Shown here: positions 22,204 through 32,838 of the stretch, piece by piece
Layout of the letters: each line of letters begins with the position of its first letter
Position numbering within the stretch: the stretch's first letter is position 1
From: Gammaproteobacteria bacterium
Lineage (GTDB): Bacteria > Pseudomonadota > Gammaproteobacteria > Pseudomonadales > Pseudohongiellaceae
Length of the DNA: 64,000 bases
Assembly: GCA_030682575.1 (NCBI GenBank)
Contig: JAUXNX010000003.1
Coordinates: forward strand, 1-64,000
Direction of reading: 5' to 3'
Position numbers and translations under genes: made by a program
Notes under the pieces: generated by a model
Seen by the model: only the letters and a program-made list of their open reading frames with translations
The model's database searches: none
Told to the model about the DNA's origin: nothing

Positions 22204-23166
22204 TTAACCGCCTATACCTGTATACCTGCGATATTCATCCCACAGCCTCTCACGCAACTCAGGGTCTGGCTCACTCATGGCGGCCTCTCTGAGCTGGCGG
22301 GCAACAATGTCATCATCCCGACCGCTGGGAATGTCTTCGGGTGGAGGGAACGTCTGACCCTGAGAACTGCTGCCGCCACCGGCGCCCGCTGCACCCTGCG
22401 GACCGCTTGTGCCACCGACCGGTCTGGCTGCCACGATAATCGGTTCCCCACCGCCACCGGCACTGCTGGAACCTCCGCCGGAGCCACCGGGCATTGCCGT
22501 GCGGGCAGCGTTGGCTTCGGCCTGCGCCCTGGCGCGCTCCGCCAGGATGAAACCATCAAATTCCTCGTAACCGCTGTTCAAGGTGCCATTCAACACTGCC
22601 GCACGCTCCTGAGCAGTCATAGGGCCGGTGCCACTGTCGCCCAAGCCTCCAGGCAATGTATCAAGACTGTAATTACCCCCGGCGCCTGTTGCACCACTGG
22701 CGCTAACCTGTCCCCCTGCACCGGCTCTCTGACCACTGCTGGATGGCTGACTGCTGCCTGCGACACCAGGGCTGCCTGGTATTCCTGCAGGGACGGTCGT
22801 GCTTCCACTCTGACCACCGGTGACCGCCGGCATGGCACTACCCGATGAGCTTTGATTACCAGATGAGGATTGACTACTGCTGGGCGAAGACGGACTGCCA
22901 GAAGAGGAATCTCTCCCTGCAGGCGATGGCATCGACGGCGTGGATGCGCTGCTCGGGCTTGAGGAAGGCATGGAAGGAGTACTTCGGGATGACGAAGACG
23001 ATGGCGACGGCATGGATGGCGAGCTGCTCGAGGATGAGGATGACGACGAAGACGGCGTCGAAGGCATCGAGCTCTGAGAAGACTGCTGGCTCGAAGACTC
23101 ACAACCAGCCAGGATCAGGGCCGTAGCACTGATTACGAACAAATGTCTTGCTGTTGATTTCTTCAT
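22204..23166 (-). CDS. Ser/Pro/Gly-rich lipoprotein
   Basis: MKKSTARHLFVISATALILAGCESS lipobox followed by ~100 aa of Ser/Pro-rich sequence. Start 23166 preferred over 23259. Confidence 0.65.
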   Translation of the reverse strand: MKKSTARHLFVISATALILAGCESSSQQSSQSSMPSTPSSSSSSSSSSSPSMPSPSSSSSRSTPSMPSSSPSSASTPSMPSPAGRDSSSGSPSSPSSSQSSSGNQSSSGSAMPAVTGGQSGSTTVPAGIPGSPGVAGSSQPSSSGQRAGAGGQVSASGATGAGGNYSLDTLPGGLGDSGTGPMTAQERAAVLNGTLNSGYEEFDGFILAERARAQAEANAARTAMPGGSGGGSSSAGGGGEPIIVAARPVGGTSGPQGAAGAGGGSSSQGQTFPPPEDIPSGRDDDIVARQLREAAMSEPDPELRERLWDEYRRYTGIGG

Positions 23167-23358
23167 TTTGATATGTCCTGTGGCTTGCCTGTAACTTACC
23201 AAATCCGACTTGCCAAACGCGCCTGCCGTTTTGCTGCAACCGCCAACACTATGTTTCATTCGGCGGATGACCAGTATCTCTCCAAGACCGGTGTTCGGAA
23301 AGATTTATTAGCTGCTGATTTTATGAATTTTTTCTTACAGCGGTGTGCCTGGAGTCAC

Positions 23359-24807
23359 TTACTGATACCAGAAATGGAATCGGTAACTTTCTCCCTGCGA
23401 TGCCACCGTCCTTCCTTCGACAATTTTCGGTCTCACCAGTTGCGTGCGCACCATGCTGACCACTTGCGATTCAACTCTCGCCAGATTCTGGGGCTCCATC
23501 GCCAGCAGTTGAAAGTTGGTGGCCCTGCCGTACTGCGACACATCAAAGGACATATCGACATAACCCTGTTGCGCACCCGAATCAGCGTTGAGGTTGAATG
23601 CCACCTTCTTTTCCTCGCCGAAGTTGGAGAAAGTCGGCAGAAACACGATCTCTCCAAACACCTGTTCTACCAATGCTTCTCCGTTCTCTGCGTCAAGCAA
23701 CTCTTCGTAGGCGTCCCGGTACGCACGCATCGCCGCCTGTCGCCTTTCTCTCGTCAGATGCCAGTCACCAATATTCGCCATGGCCCGTACTCTGAGCAAC
23801 AGCGTTTCCTGATTGTTCGGACGATCATCATCACTGTAGAAATTCACTATACGCCGCAGTGCGCTCTCGCCACCTCCAGATCCGCCCTGAGGGTTGGTTG
23901 GGCTACCGACAAAGTTGTTCACCATCCGTCTGTCAGGGTTGCCAGCGGTGCCTGCCGGGCTGCCCTCCAATGCATAACGATTCATCATGTCAGCAGCGCC
24001 GGCCACATCCTGCAATAATTCGATATAACGTGGATCACGTTGACCGAAATGTGCCTCAACGGTGTCGGCTGCCGCCCTGTAGAGGAGAAAGGTCTGTAAC
24101 AATCGCTGCGTGGGATCAGGGTCAATCCCCCGATAGAAAGTAGTGATATTCCAGCGCGCCAGATTCTGGAATACGGAGATCATGCGCGGATCGCGCGCGC
24201 CATAGGTCTTTGTCTGCACGAAGAAAGCATATTGCTGCTGCTCATCGGCCTCTCGCCACTGACCCAGCGCCACGTGGCTGTCCACCAACTTCTCCACCAA
24301 TGGAATCTGCTCGGGGCTGAACAGGCCGTGATTGACCCGGTTGATATGCACAGCCCGGTCGAATACTTCGATCGACTCCTCATAGTCGCCCTGTTGATAT
24401 AACAGAGAACCAAGAATCGCCAGCTCTTCGGCAATCTGCACGCTCCAGGCCCCGCCCTGAAATTCGAGCTCTTCCAGAGCCTGCTCGTAACTGTCAATGT
24501 CCTGCAGACGCTGCAGGTACGCCTGCTCGTTCGGGCTCAGATTAGCGAACACCGACCGCTCCTCGCCCTGATCTGCAATCACAGGAAGACTGGGCGCTGC
24601 AATCAATTCCAGTGCCGGTTGCTCTGCAAGCTTCGCAAGGGAGATCGGAGGTTCGAAATGCAGGACTCGCACGGGCGAGGATCGAGTCTCTTCTTCTGTA
24701 GCAACAGCGGCATCTTTACCTGCCTCCTGTGCATGGACCACGCTCAACACCGACAGCAGAGCGGTAATGGGGAAAATCTTGTAAGAGGCTGAATGTTTCA
24801 CGATCAA
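23359..24807 (-). CDS. Exported TPR protein with TonB_C-like C-terminal domain
   Basis: Signal peptide, TPR-like helices, C-terminal GYVDMSFDVSQYGRATNFQLL...VVSMVRTQLVRPKIVEGRTV...YRFHFWYQ resembles the TonB C-terminal fold. Confidence 0.65.
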   Translation of the reverse strand: MIVKHSASYKIFPITALLSVLSVVHAQEAGKDAAVATEEETRSSPVRVLHFEPPISLAKLAEQPALELIAAPSLPVIADQGEERSVFANLSPNEQAYLQRLQDIDSYEQALEELEFQGGAWSVQIAEELAILGSLLYQQGDYEESIEVFDRAVHINRVNHGLFSPEQIPLVEKLVDSHVALGQWREADEQQQYAFFVQTKTYGARDPRMISVFQNLARWNITTFYRGIDPDPTQRLLQTFLLYRAAADTVEAHFGQRDPRYIELLQDVAGAADMMNRYALEGSPAGTAGNPDRRMVNNFVGSPTNPQGGSGGGESALRRIVNFYSDDDRPNNQETLLLRVRAMANIGDWHLTRERRQAAMRAYRDAYEELLDAENGEALVEQVFGEIVFLPTFSNFGEEKKVAFNLNADSGAQQGYVDMSFDVSQYGRATNFQLLAMEPQNLARVESQVVSMVRTQLVRPKIVEGRTVASQGESYRFHFWYQ

Positions 24808-25096
24808 ATCCTGCAGTCATCGAGGACAATGTTTCGGGTTGTGAAAAATCCTTGCTTGCCGGCCTTGTCTACCACCTTGTCTATTCAGTACGCACAGCAG
24901 CTTCAAAGAGGTCAGCGGCGATGCCATCGTAATACCATTGCGACTTCAAATTGGAAACCGCATCTCACCACTGCCATAAGACCTCTCCGAGCAAGGTCTG
25001 CGTTCACTCTGGCTATCCAAGCGGGTGTTTCGAATCTATAGTGCGCGGGCAACCACTTGCAGGTCAATCCCGATACTCACAATAGACACAAGTAGC

Positions 25097-25912
25097 ATGC
25101 CAGAACTGCCTGAAGTAGAAACCACCCGCCGCGGTATCGCCCCGCACATAGTTGGACAACGCGTCCACGATGTTGTTGTACGCAATCATCAATTACGCTG
25201 GCCGATTCCCGGGCAACTGCGCTCTGAACTGATCGGTCGCTTCATCCTGCGAGTGGACAGGCGTGGCAAGTACCTGTTGCTGCAGGCTGACGATGCCTGC
25301 CTCCTGGTGCATCTGGGGATGTCCGGCAGCCTGCGGGTGGTTGCGGCGAACGACCCGATTCTCAAACATGACCACGTTGATCTGGTCATGGCGAATGGCA
25401 GTACTCTGCGTTATTCCGATCCTCGACGGTTTGGTTGCATGCTCTGGCTTACGGGTTCACCGATGGAGCATCCTCTGCTGAAGTCGTTGGGTCCGGAGCC
25501 ACTCTCTGATGACTTCGACGGAAATACCCTGCTGCGCTCTGCGCGCGGACGCAAGGTCCCAGTCAAGTCCTTCATCATGGACAGCCATGTGGTGGTAGGC
25601 GTAGGCAATATCTATGCAAACGAGGCGCTGTTCATGGCCGGCATCAGGCCGGACCGGGCGGCAGGACGGATTTCGGTGCGGCGTTATGTGCGATTGGCGG
25701 AGTGCATCAAGGAGGTTCTTGGCCGGGCGATCACCCAGGGAGGCACAACGTTGCGAGACTTCGTTGGCGGAGACGGCAAGCCGGGTTACTTCAAACAGTC
25801 ACTGCACGTTTATGGGCGAGGTGGAGAGGCCTGTAGCGCCTGCAATGGCGCACTGACCGAGACTCGAATCGGGCAGCGCAGCACTGTCTTTTGCCCTCGA
25901 TGCCAACGCTGA
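25097..25912 (+). CDS. mutM: Formamidopyrimidine-DNA glycosylase
   Basis: [18 protein letters not shown]-terminus and zinc finger [26 protein letters not shown]. Confidence 0.97.
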   Translation: MPELPEVETTRRGIAPHIVGQRVHDVVVRNHQLRWPIPGQLRSELIGRFILRVDRRGKYLLLQADDACLLVHLGMSGSLRVVAANDPILKHDHVDLVMANGSTLRYSDPRRFGCMLWLTGSPMEHPLLKSLGPEPLSDDFDGNTLLRSARGRKVPVKSFIMDSHVVVGVGNIYANEALFMAGIRPDRAAGRISVRRYVRLAECIKEVLGRAITQGGTTLRDFVGGDGKPGYFKQSLHVYGRGGEACSACNGALTETRIGQRSTVFCPRCQR

Positions 25913-26404
<492 letters not shown>

Positions 26405-26545
26405 TCACTTTCCCCGAGGCCTGCAGACGCCTGTCTGTGCGGCATTATTCTTTTTGGTCCTGAACAGTATAGCCGCTGCGGGCGTCGCCTGATCCGCGAG
26501 TCGCTGAAGCGGGGCCATTCTAATCAAAGCATACCACCAGCTCAA

Positions 26546-27556
26546 TCAGCCCGGACTGGAGCTGCCTGCAGTGAGGTCGATTGCGGCGAGAATTCGCTCT
26601 TCCAGCCACAGCGGCTGCCCGGCACAGGTAAAACCCACATGCCCCCCAGCCTCAGTCAAATGCAGCGCAATGTGCTCAGGAAGTGATCCCACCTCTGGCA
26701 ACGAGCAGTGCGGAATGATGGGATCGTTGCCGCTCTGGATCAGTTGCACCGGAGTCTTTATCCGGGGCAGCACGGGTCCACTGCTGCAACGCTCGTAGTA
26801 ATCTTCCGCTCCTGCAAAACCATGCAATGGTGCAGTCACCTGGTCGTCGAACTCCCAAAGAGTCTGCAGTCGCCGCAGATCTCCCAGCGCTTCGAGCTTC
26901 TCAAACTCAGTGGTCTTCCCGCTCATGCGGAACCAGGCCTTCTTGGCCTCCACATCACGCACCAGTCGGCGCCGGAAGTAGTGCCCATAGGCTTTGCTCA
27001 CACCGGTATTCAGGGTGCCTGAACAATAAGAGAGCGAAAATGGCGTTGATACGGCAACTCCCAGCAACACATCAGGACGGTGACCAATCTCCGACAGCCA
27101 TTTGAGCAGCACGTTGCCGCCGAGAGAGAATCCGGCGAACGCCAGTGATCTACCTGCAAGGCGTGCGTGCAGGCTCTGATACACTTCCTCGACATCCTCG
27201 ATACAGCCAGAGTGGTAGGCGCGCGCCAATCGATTGATCTCGCCACTGCAACCCCGAAAATTCATCGCGACGCTGCTGTAACCCTTGCTGTGCAGCAGAC
27301 GTTGCATGGACTGCATGTAAGGCGAGCCTGAACAGCCACAAAGTCCGTGCAACAGGACAATCACCGGCAGGTCACCTAACAGGGCTGCATCGGCATCCAC
27401 CCAGTCGAGATCGATGAAATCGCCGTCTGCCAACTCCAGACGCTCGCGGCGCTGCCGAATGCCAGCGGTGGGAGCAAAGCGACGCCAGAGAGTCTGTGTG
27501 TGGCGATCCGGCAACCACCAGGGAGACTTGAATGGTGAGTATGAATGGCTGCTCAT
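26546..27556 (-). CDS. YheT-like alpha/beta hydrolase
   Basis: PWWLPDRHTQTLWR, VLLHGLCGCSGSPYMQSM, FAGFSLGGNVLLKWL. Start moved to 27556. Confidence 0.85.
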   Translation of the reverse strand: MSSHSYSPFKSPWWLPDRHTQTLWRRFAPTAGIRQRRERLELADGDFIDLDWVDADAALLGDLPVIVLLHGLCGCSGSPYMQSMQRLLHSKGYSSVAMNFRGCSGEINRLARAYHSGCIEDVEEVYQSLHARLAGRSLAFAGFSLGGNVLLKWLSEIGHRPDVLLGVAVSTPFSLSYCSGTLNTGVSKAYGHYFRRRLVRDVEAKKAWFRMSGKTTEFEKLEALGDLRRLQTLWEFDDQVTAPLHGFAGAEDYYERCSSGPVLPRIKTPVQLIQSGNDPIIPHCSLPEVGSLPEHIALHLTEAGGHVGFTCAGQPLWLEERILAAIDLTAGSSSPG

Positions 27557-28170
27557 GGCGTGGAGACGTTCGCCCCCTGTCGCTGGTAGAGGTAAAAATA
27601 CACAGCGCCCGCCCTCTTTGACTTGAGCATTTGCCAGTTCGCAGGCAATCCGACCGCCGGAATGTCGCTGCCCCACTCCAGGTATATGAGCGCGTCCTCG
27701 CGCAATTGTCCGCTCTGCTCCAGAGCCAAGGCACTGCGTGCCAGCAGACCCGTGGCAAAGGGGGGGTCGATGAAGACCAGGCCATAAGAGTGCGGGCACT
27801 TGTCTCTGCTTTGCGCACAGCTCTGCAACCAGCGCAGCGAGTCTTCGCAGACCAGCTCATGACCTTCGGCCTGCAGCATGTCGAGGTTGGCGCGGATCGC
27901 CTTGATCGCCGCTGCAGAGCTGTCGACAAAGGTAACGTGTCTGGCGCCCCGGGACAGTGCTTCGATCCCGCATGCTCCACTCCCTGCAAAAAGGTCCAGG
28001 CAATCTTCGCGTGCGATGGCCTCCTGCAGCCAGTTGAAGAGCGTTTCGCGCACCCTGTCCGCTGTCGGTCGCAGCCCCTCCACATCGGGGAAGTCGAGCT
28101 TGCGACTGCGCCACTTGCCCGCGATGATGCGCAGGGTGTTACCCGGTTTGCCACTGCTTTTCTTCATCAC
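27553..28170 (-). CDS. rsmD: 16S rRNA (guanine966-N2)-methyltransferase
   Basis: LRIIAGKWRSRKL, RPTADRVRETLFNWL, DLFAGSGACGIEALSRGA, FIDPPFATGLL. Confidence 0.95.
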   Translation of the reverse strand: MMKKSSGKPGNTLRIIAGKWRSRKLDFPDVEGLRPTADRVRETLFNWLQEAIAREDCLDLFAGSGACGIEALSRGARHVTFVDSSAAAIKAIRANLDMLQAEGHELVCEDSLRWLQSCAQSRDKCPHSYGLVFIDPPFATGLLARSALALEQSGQLREDALIYLEWGSDIPAVGLPANWQMLKSKRAGAVYFYLYQRQGANVSTP

Positions 28171-28293
28171 GATTGTTTCATGCAGGATGGTTGAAGGACT
28201 TCACTGGACAGGGCCATGCTTTCTGTTCATGCCCCTCTGCATCGAAAATGGTAGCATAGCCCGCTTCGACAGCGCGCCGGAAGACGTTTACCC

Positions 28294-29394
28294 ATGTTCA
28301 GTTTCATCAAGAAAAAGCCACCTGAAGCCCCCGCTGGTTCTGCAGAGTCGAGTTCAGCCAAAGTGCCGGAGCCGGGCGCTGCTGATGCGGCTGCAGAGGA
28401 CATTGCTGCCACAGACGCAGTGCTCTCAAGTGACCCTCTCTCCACAGAAGAACCCCTGCCAGAGGAAAGCAGCGCCGGCTTCTTTACCCGACTGAAGCAA
28501 AGCCTGAGCAAAACCCGCAGTGCGCTCACCGATTCGTTGAGTGCGTTGATACTCGGCCGCAAGACCATCGATCAGGATTTGCTGGACGACATCGAGACCC
28601 AGCTACTCTCGGCTGACATGGGGTTGGAGGCTACTGATCACATCGTCACGGCGCTCACTCAGAAGATGGACCGCAGGCAACTTGCAAATCCTCAGGCTCT
28701 CCTCGACAGCCTCAAGTTGGAGCTCACCGCTCTGCTGACGCCTTGCGACGTGCCTCTCACTATCAACGCTGACAAGAAGCCGTATGTGATTCTGGTCGTA
28801 GGTGTGAATGGCGCTGGCAAGACCACCACCATCGGCAAACTGGCCAAGCGCCTGCAGAAGGAAGGGCATAAATTGGTGCTGGCCGCAGGCGACACTTTCC
28901 GTGCGGCGGCGGTCGAACAGCTCAAGGTGTGGGGCGAGCGCAACAGCGTGCCCGTGATTGCGCAGCCAACTGGATCGGACAGTGCATCTGTGATCTTCGA
29001 CGCCTACCAATCTGCTGTGGCCAGAGGAGCAGATGTACTGATTGCTGACACGGCTGGCCGACTGCACACCAAGGACAATCTCATGCAGGAACTTGAGAAG
29101 ATCGTGCGGGTTCTCAAGAAGCTCGATCCCGCGCTTCCTCACGAGACCCTTCTGGTGCTCGACTCAACGACGGGACAGAACTCCCTTAATCAGGCGCGCA
29201 GCTTTCACAAATCGGTCACCGTGACCGGCATTGCTCTGACCAAGCTCGATGGCACCGCAAAGGGCGGCATGGTGTTCGCGATTGCCAAGGAATTGAAGCT
29301 GCCTATCCGCTTCATCGGCGTGGGTGAGAAAGTGGACGACCTGCGTCCCTTTGAAGCAAGACAATTCGTAGATGCATTGTTCTCGGATAGTTGA
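28294..29394 (+). CDS. ftsY: Signal recognition particle receptor FtsY
   Basis: GVNGAGKTTTIGKLAKRL, AAGDTFRAAAVEQL, ADTAGRLHTKDNLMQEL, LTKLDGTAKGGMVFAI. Confidence 0.97.
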   Translation: MFSFIKKKPPEAPAGSAESSSAKVPEPGAADAAAEDIAATDAVLSSDPLSTEEPLPEESSAGFFTRLKQSLSKTRSALTDSLSALILGRKTIDQDLLDDIETQLLSADMGLEATDHIVTALTQKMDRRQLANPQALLDSLKLELTALLTPCDVPLTINADKKPYVILVVGVNGAGKTTTIGKLAKRLQKEGHKLVLAAGDTFRAAAVEQLKVWGERNSVPVIAQPTGSDSASVIFDAYQSAVARGADVLIADTAGRLHTKDNLMQELEKIVRVLKKLDPALPHETLLVLDSTTGQNSLNQARSFHKSVTVTGIALTKLDGTAKGGMVFAIAKELKLPIRFIGVGEKVDDLRPFEARQFVDALFSDS

Positions 29395-29426
29395 TTCCCA
29401 CCTCCCACTCTGCCACAGGCCAACTG

Positions 29427-30125
29427 ATGATCAAGTTCGACAATGTCAGCAAGCGCTACCCCGGTGGGCATCAGGCCCTGAGCCAGGTCAGCTTCGAACT
29501 GCGCGAGGGCGAGATGGCATTCCTGACTGGTCGCTCGGGCGCGGGCAAGAGCACGCTGCTGAAGCTGATCATGCTGATGGAGAAAGCCAACCAGGGCCAG
29601 ATCCTCGTCAATGGCAAGAACCTCGCACGGTTGCCCCGGGGCCAGATTCCTTTCTACCGCAGACGTATCGGTGTGGTTTTCCAGGATCACCAGCTTCTGT
29701 TTGATCGCAGTGTGTTCGAGAACGTGGCCCTACCCCTGCAGATCGAAGGTTATCCAAAACATGAGGCGGATCGCCGGGTACGCGCAGCGTTGGACAAGGT
29801 TGGTCTGCTGAAAAAGGAAAAGATGAATCCCATGGCGCTCTCAGGTGGGGAACAGCAGCGCATCGGCATCGCCCGTGCAGTGGTGAATCGACCCCAGATA
29901 CTGCTCGCTGATGAACCCACTGGCAACCTGGACCCGGAGCTGGCTGCCGAGACCATGCTGCTGTTCGAACAGTTCAACCAGGTCGGCGTCAGCATGCTGA
30001 TTGCCAGTCATGACCTGTCTCTGATTACCCGACTCAGGCACCGCATACTGACGCTGCACAATGGTCAGTTGATCAAGGATGCCGTCTATCACACGGCGCC
30101 CGAACCGGCAGGGGGCATGAACTGA
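29427..30125 (+). CDS. ftsE: Cell division ATP-binding protein FtsE
   Basis: [57 protein letters not shown]; followed by ftsX. Confidence 0.96.
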   Translation: MIKFDNVSKRYPGGHQALSQVSFELREGEMAFLTGRSGAGKSTLLKLIMLMEKANQGQILVNGKNLARLPRGQIPFYRRRIGVVFQDHQLLFDRSVFENVALPLQIEGYPKHEADRRVRAALDKVGLLKKEKMNPMALSGGEQQRIGIARAVVNRPQILLADEPTGNLDPELAAETMLLFEQFNQVGVSMLIASHDLSLITRLRHRILTLHNGQLIKDAVYHTAPEPAGGMN

Positions 30126-30128
30126 ATC

Positions 30129-31097
30129 ATGAAAACCCGTAAACGCGAACCCGGTGCACGTAGTACTGGGAAAACGATGGGCGGCAACCTGCTATCACTG
30201 TGGCAAAGCCACAGGCAGATTGCGCGCCAGAGCCTGGAAAAACTCCTGAAAACACCTGTTGCCACGGCGATGACAGTGGCAGTTATCGGCATTGCGCTGC
30301 TTCTGCCTGCCGGGCTGTTCGTTGCCATGGACAATGTTCGCAATCTCAGTAGTGGGTTCAACAGCTTCACCCAGATCACGCTCTATCTGCGCGACGAAGT
30401 CTCGCAGGCTGAGGGCGAAGCTCTGCATGGGCAATTACTCACTCGCGACAATATCGCTGAGTCGCGGTACATCTCTGCCGCGCAGGCAGCAGAGGACTTC
30501 CAGGCCTATTCAGGCCTGGGGGACGTAATCAGCCAGTTGGAAGAAAATCCGCTGCCAGCCGTCATTGTTCTGACCCCGGTCAGCATCGCAAGTGATGAAG
30601 TGGCCCTGCTCCTCGGAGAACTCGCTACACTGCCGGAGGTTGAGTCGGCACAGCTCGATCTGGAATGGATCGAGCGACTGCAGCGCTTTCTGCAGCTGTC
30701 AGAACGTGCTGCCATCGCGCTGATGCTGATTTTTTCTCTGGCGGTGCTGTTTGTGGTTGGCAATACCATCCGCCTGGCGATCGAGAGCCGCCGGGCCGAG
30801 ATTGTCGTGGTCAAGCTGGTTGGCGGCACCGACGCCTATGTGGCCAGGCCTTTCCTGTATACCGGCACCTGGTACGGCCTTGCAGGAGGCTTACTGGCGT
30901 GGCTGTTGCTGGGTCTAATCATGCTGACACTGCACAGGCCTGTAATTGAGCTCCTCGCCCTCTATGACAGCCAATACAACGTTCACGGACTGACACTGCT
31001 GTCCAGCCTCGCTCTGCTTGGCGGCGCTGCTCTGCTGGGCTGGCTGGGTGCGTGGATATCCGTACGGCAGCACTTGGCGGCAATTGAGCCACGCTGA
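30129..31097 (+). CDS. ftsX: Cell division permease FtsX
   Basis: Four TM helices and FtsX-like NTIRLAIESRRAEIVVVKLVGGTDAYVARPFLYTG; adjacent to ftsE. Confidence 0.95.
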   Translation: MKTRKREPGARSTGKTMGGNLLSLWQSHRQIARQSLEKLLKTPVATAMTVAVIGIALLLPAGLFVAMDNVRNLSSGFNSFTQITLYLRDEVSQAEGEALHGQLLTRDNIAESRYISAAQAAEDFQAYSGLGDVISQLEENPLPAVIVLTPVSIASDEVALLLGELATLPEVESAQLDLEWIERLQRFLQLSERAAIALMLIFSLAVLFVVGNTIRLAIESRRAEIVVVKLVGGTDAYVARPFLYTGTWYGLAGGLLAWLLLGLIMLTLHRPVIELLALYDSQYNVHGLTLLSSLALLGGAALLGWLGAWISVRQHLAAIEPR

Positions 31098-31417
31098 TGA
31101 AGATCGATTTACTGGATGGTTGCGATTCATATAAACGAATTGCACAATTCCCGGTTCAGGCGCAGATTGGACGCAAGAGTATTGCGGTACATGTAGAGAG
31201 TTGCCGGGAGAGGGTTGAAATTCAGTACGGATGACCCAATCTTGGCTGGAATGGCTGATTGTCCCGGTTCCGCAGACTGACTCCTTAGAGTTGTCCACAG
31301 ATAGCCGAATGGAAAGAAGCAGTGCTAGAATGAAATTGTACAGTTTGAAAGGGTGGCAGCGCCGGTGCGGGCTGCGCGTACCAGTCAACAGGTTACATTG
31401 AGAGTCAAAGGCAGATT

Positions 31418-32278
31418 ATGAATATGGGAAAAAGTTTGCAGGTTATGGGCCCTATCGTTCCGGGTCGTGATTTGACGGCTTATATTGCGTCCGTGAACAG
31501 CATTGCTGTTCTGACACCGGAGCAGGAAAGGGATTTGGCAAATCAGTACTACTACGACAACAACGTGGATGCCGCTCGGCAACTGGTGCTCGCGCACCTG
31601 CGCTTTGTGGTGCATCTGGCCAAGAGCTATTCAGGTTACGGCCTGTCCCAGGCGGACCTGATCCAGGAAGGTAACGTCGGTCTGATGAAGGCCGTGAAGC
31701 GCTTCAACCCGGAAGTCGGCGTGCGTCTGGTGTCCTTTGCGGTGCATTGGATCAAGGCTGAAATGCACGAATTCATCCTGCGCAACTGGCGCATCGTCAA
31801 GATCGCCACCACCAAGGCGCAACGCAAGCTTTTCTTCAACCTGCGCAGCTCCAAGAAGAGCCTTGGCTGGTTGACCAACGACGAAGCGCAGACCATGGCG
31901 GACGAGTTGGGCGTTGATGCGAAAGTCGTTCGGCAGATGGAAGGCCGCATGAGTTCCTACGACATGGCGTTCGATGCCGATCCGGACAGCGATGACGATG
32001 TGGCCTACAAATCTCCTGCGTACTTCCTTGAAGACGAAGCCTCGGATATGGCGGAAACTCTGGAAGCCGCAGAATGGGAAGAGACCAAGAACAACAGTCT
32101 CTATCTCGCGATGAGTGAGCTGGATGACCGTAGCCGCGACATCATCACCAGCCGCTGGCTGGCCGATGAAAAGGCGACGCTGCATGATCTCGCCGCCAAG
32201 TATGACGTGTCCGCAGAGCGTATCCGTCAGTTGGAAAAGAATGCGATGGACAAGGTCAAGGCGATGATAAGCGCCTGA
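31418..32278 (+). CDS. rpoH: RNA polymerase heat-shock sigma factor sigma-32
   Basis: LRFVVHLAKSYSGYGLSQADLIQEGNVGLMKAVKRFNPEVGVRLVSFAVHWIKAEMHEFILRNWRIVKIATTKAQRKLFFNLR. Confidence 0.97.
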   Translation: MNMGKSLQVMGPIVPGRDLTAYIASVNSIAVLTPEQERDLANQYYYDNNVDAARQLVLAHLRFVVHLAKSYSGYGLSQADLIQEGNVGLMKAVKRFNPEVGVRLVSFAVHWIKAEMHEFILRNWRIVKIATTKAQRKLFFNLRSSKKSLGWLTNDEAQTMADELGVDAKVVRQMEGRMSSYDMAFDADPDSDDDVAYKSPAYFLEDEASDMAETLEAAEWEETKNNSLYLAMSELDDRSRDIITSRWLADEKATLHDLAAKYDVSAERIRQLEKNAMDKVKAMISA

Positions 32279-32335
32279 TGAACTGGTGCGGATTTCGGTG
32301 ATCCGAAGTCATGTAGCCACTGCAAGACAGTGAAG

Positions 32336-32367
32336 AAGCCGCCGGGGATAACTTGAGCGGCTTTTTT
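32336..32367 (+). terminator. Rho-independent terminator downstream of rpoH
   Basis: aagccgc...gcggctt stem followed by ttttt. Confidence 0.75.
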
Positions 32368-32417
32368 ATTTTCAGTTCTGATTTATTTCAACCGCGGGAC
32401 ATTGGAGATCGCTGCTC

Positions 32418-32795
32418 ATGAACAATCTGTTTCTGGTGCTCGCAGGTGTGAACGGATTTATTTCCGTCTCTCTCGGCGCCTTCGCGGCTCATGGTTTGAA
32501 GAATTCCCTCACGCCTGAACTTCTCGCCACATTCCAGACCGGCGTGCAATATCACATGTACCACACCCTGGCATTGTTCGGCGTGGGACTTCTGGCTCTG
32601 TACTACCCAACGCAGTCGACAGTGCGCGTAAGTGGTTATCTGTTCCTTGCGGGTATCGTGATATTTTCCGGAAGTCTGTATGTATTGAGTCTGACCGGCA
32701 TCCGCTGGCTCGGCGCAATCACACCGATTGGCGGTGTTGCATTTTTAGCGGGTTGGGCGCTGCTTGCGTGGACGATGCTGCGCCTCCAGGCCTGA
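32418..32795 (+). CDS. DUF423 family small membrane protein
   Basis: GFISVSLGAFAAHGLKNSLTPELLATFQTGVQYHMYHTLALFGVGLL. Confidence 0.9.
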   Translation: MNNLFLVLAGVNGFISVSLGAFAAHGLKNSLTPELLATFQTGVQYHMYHTLALFGVGLLALYYPTQSTVRVSGYLFLAGIVIFSGSLYVLSLTGIRWLGAITPIGGVAFLAGWALLAWTMLRLQA

Positions 32796-32838
32796 GAAAG
32801 CACATCAAGTCACTGACGGTTTTATTCGAGAATTGCTT

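Noticed and set aside
22845-23126. Plus-strand ORF in the Ser-rich gene and tandem codon repeats as a possible CRISPR
   Set aside because: Repeats are short Ser/Pro codons within a coding lipoprotein; no spacer structure. No CRISPR array was seen in the window.
11182-24807. Zorya-type or Tol-Pal system
   Set aside because: A MotA/ExbB-like gene is present, but no ZorB, ZorC/D/E, TolR, TolA, TolB or Pal architecture is seen in the cluster.
27557-27799. N-terminal extension of the YheT-like ORF
   Set aside because: Overlaps rsmD coding sequence; homologous sequence begins at MSSHSYSPFKSPWWLPDRH (27556).
31098-31417. Specific promoter call upstream of rpoH
   Set aside because: A -10-like tagaat is visible near 31326, but no convincingly spaced -35; not supported well enough to annotate.
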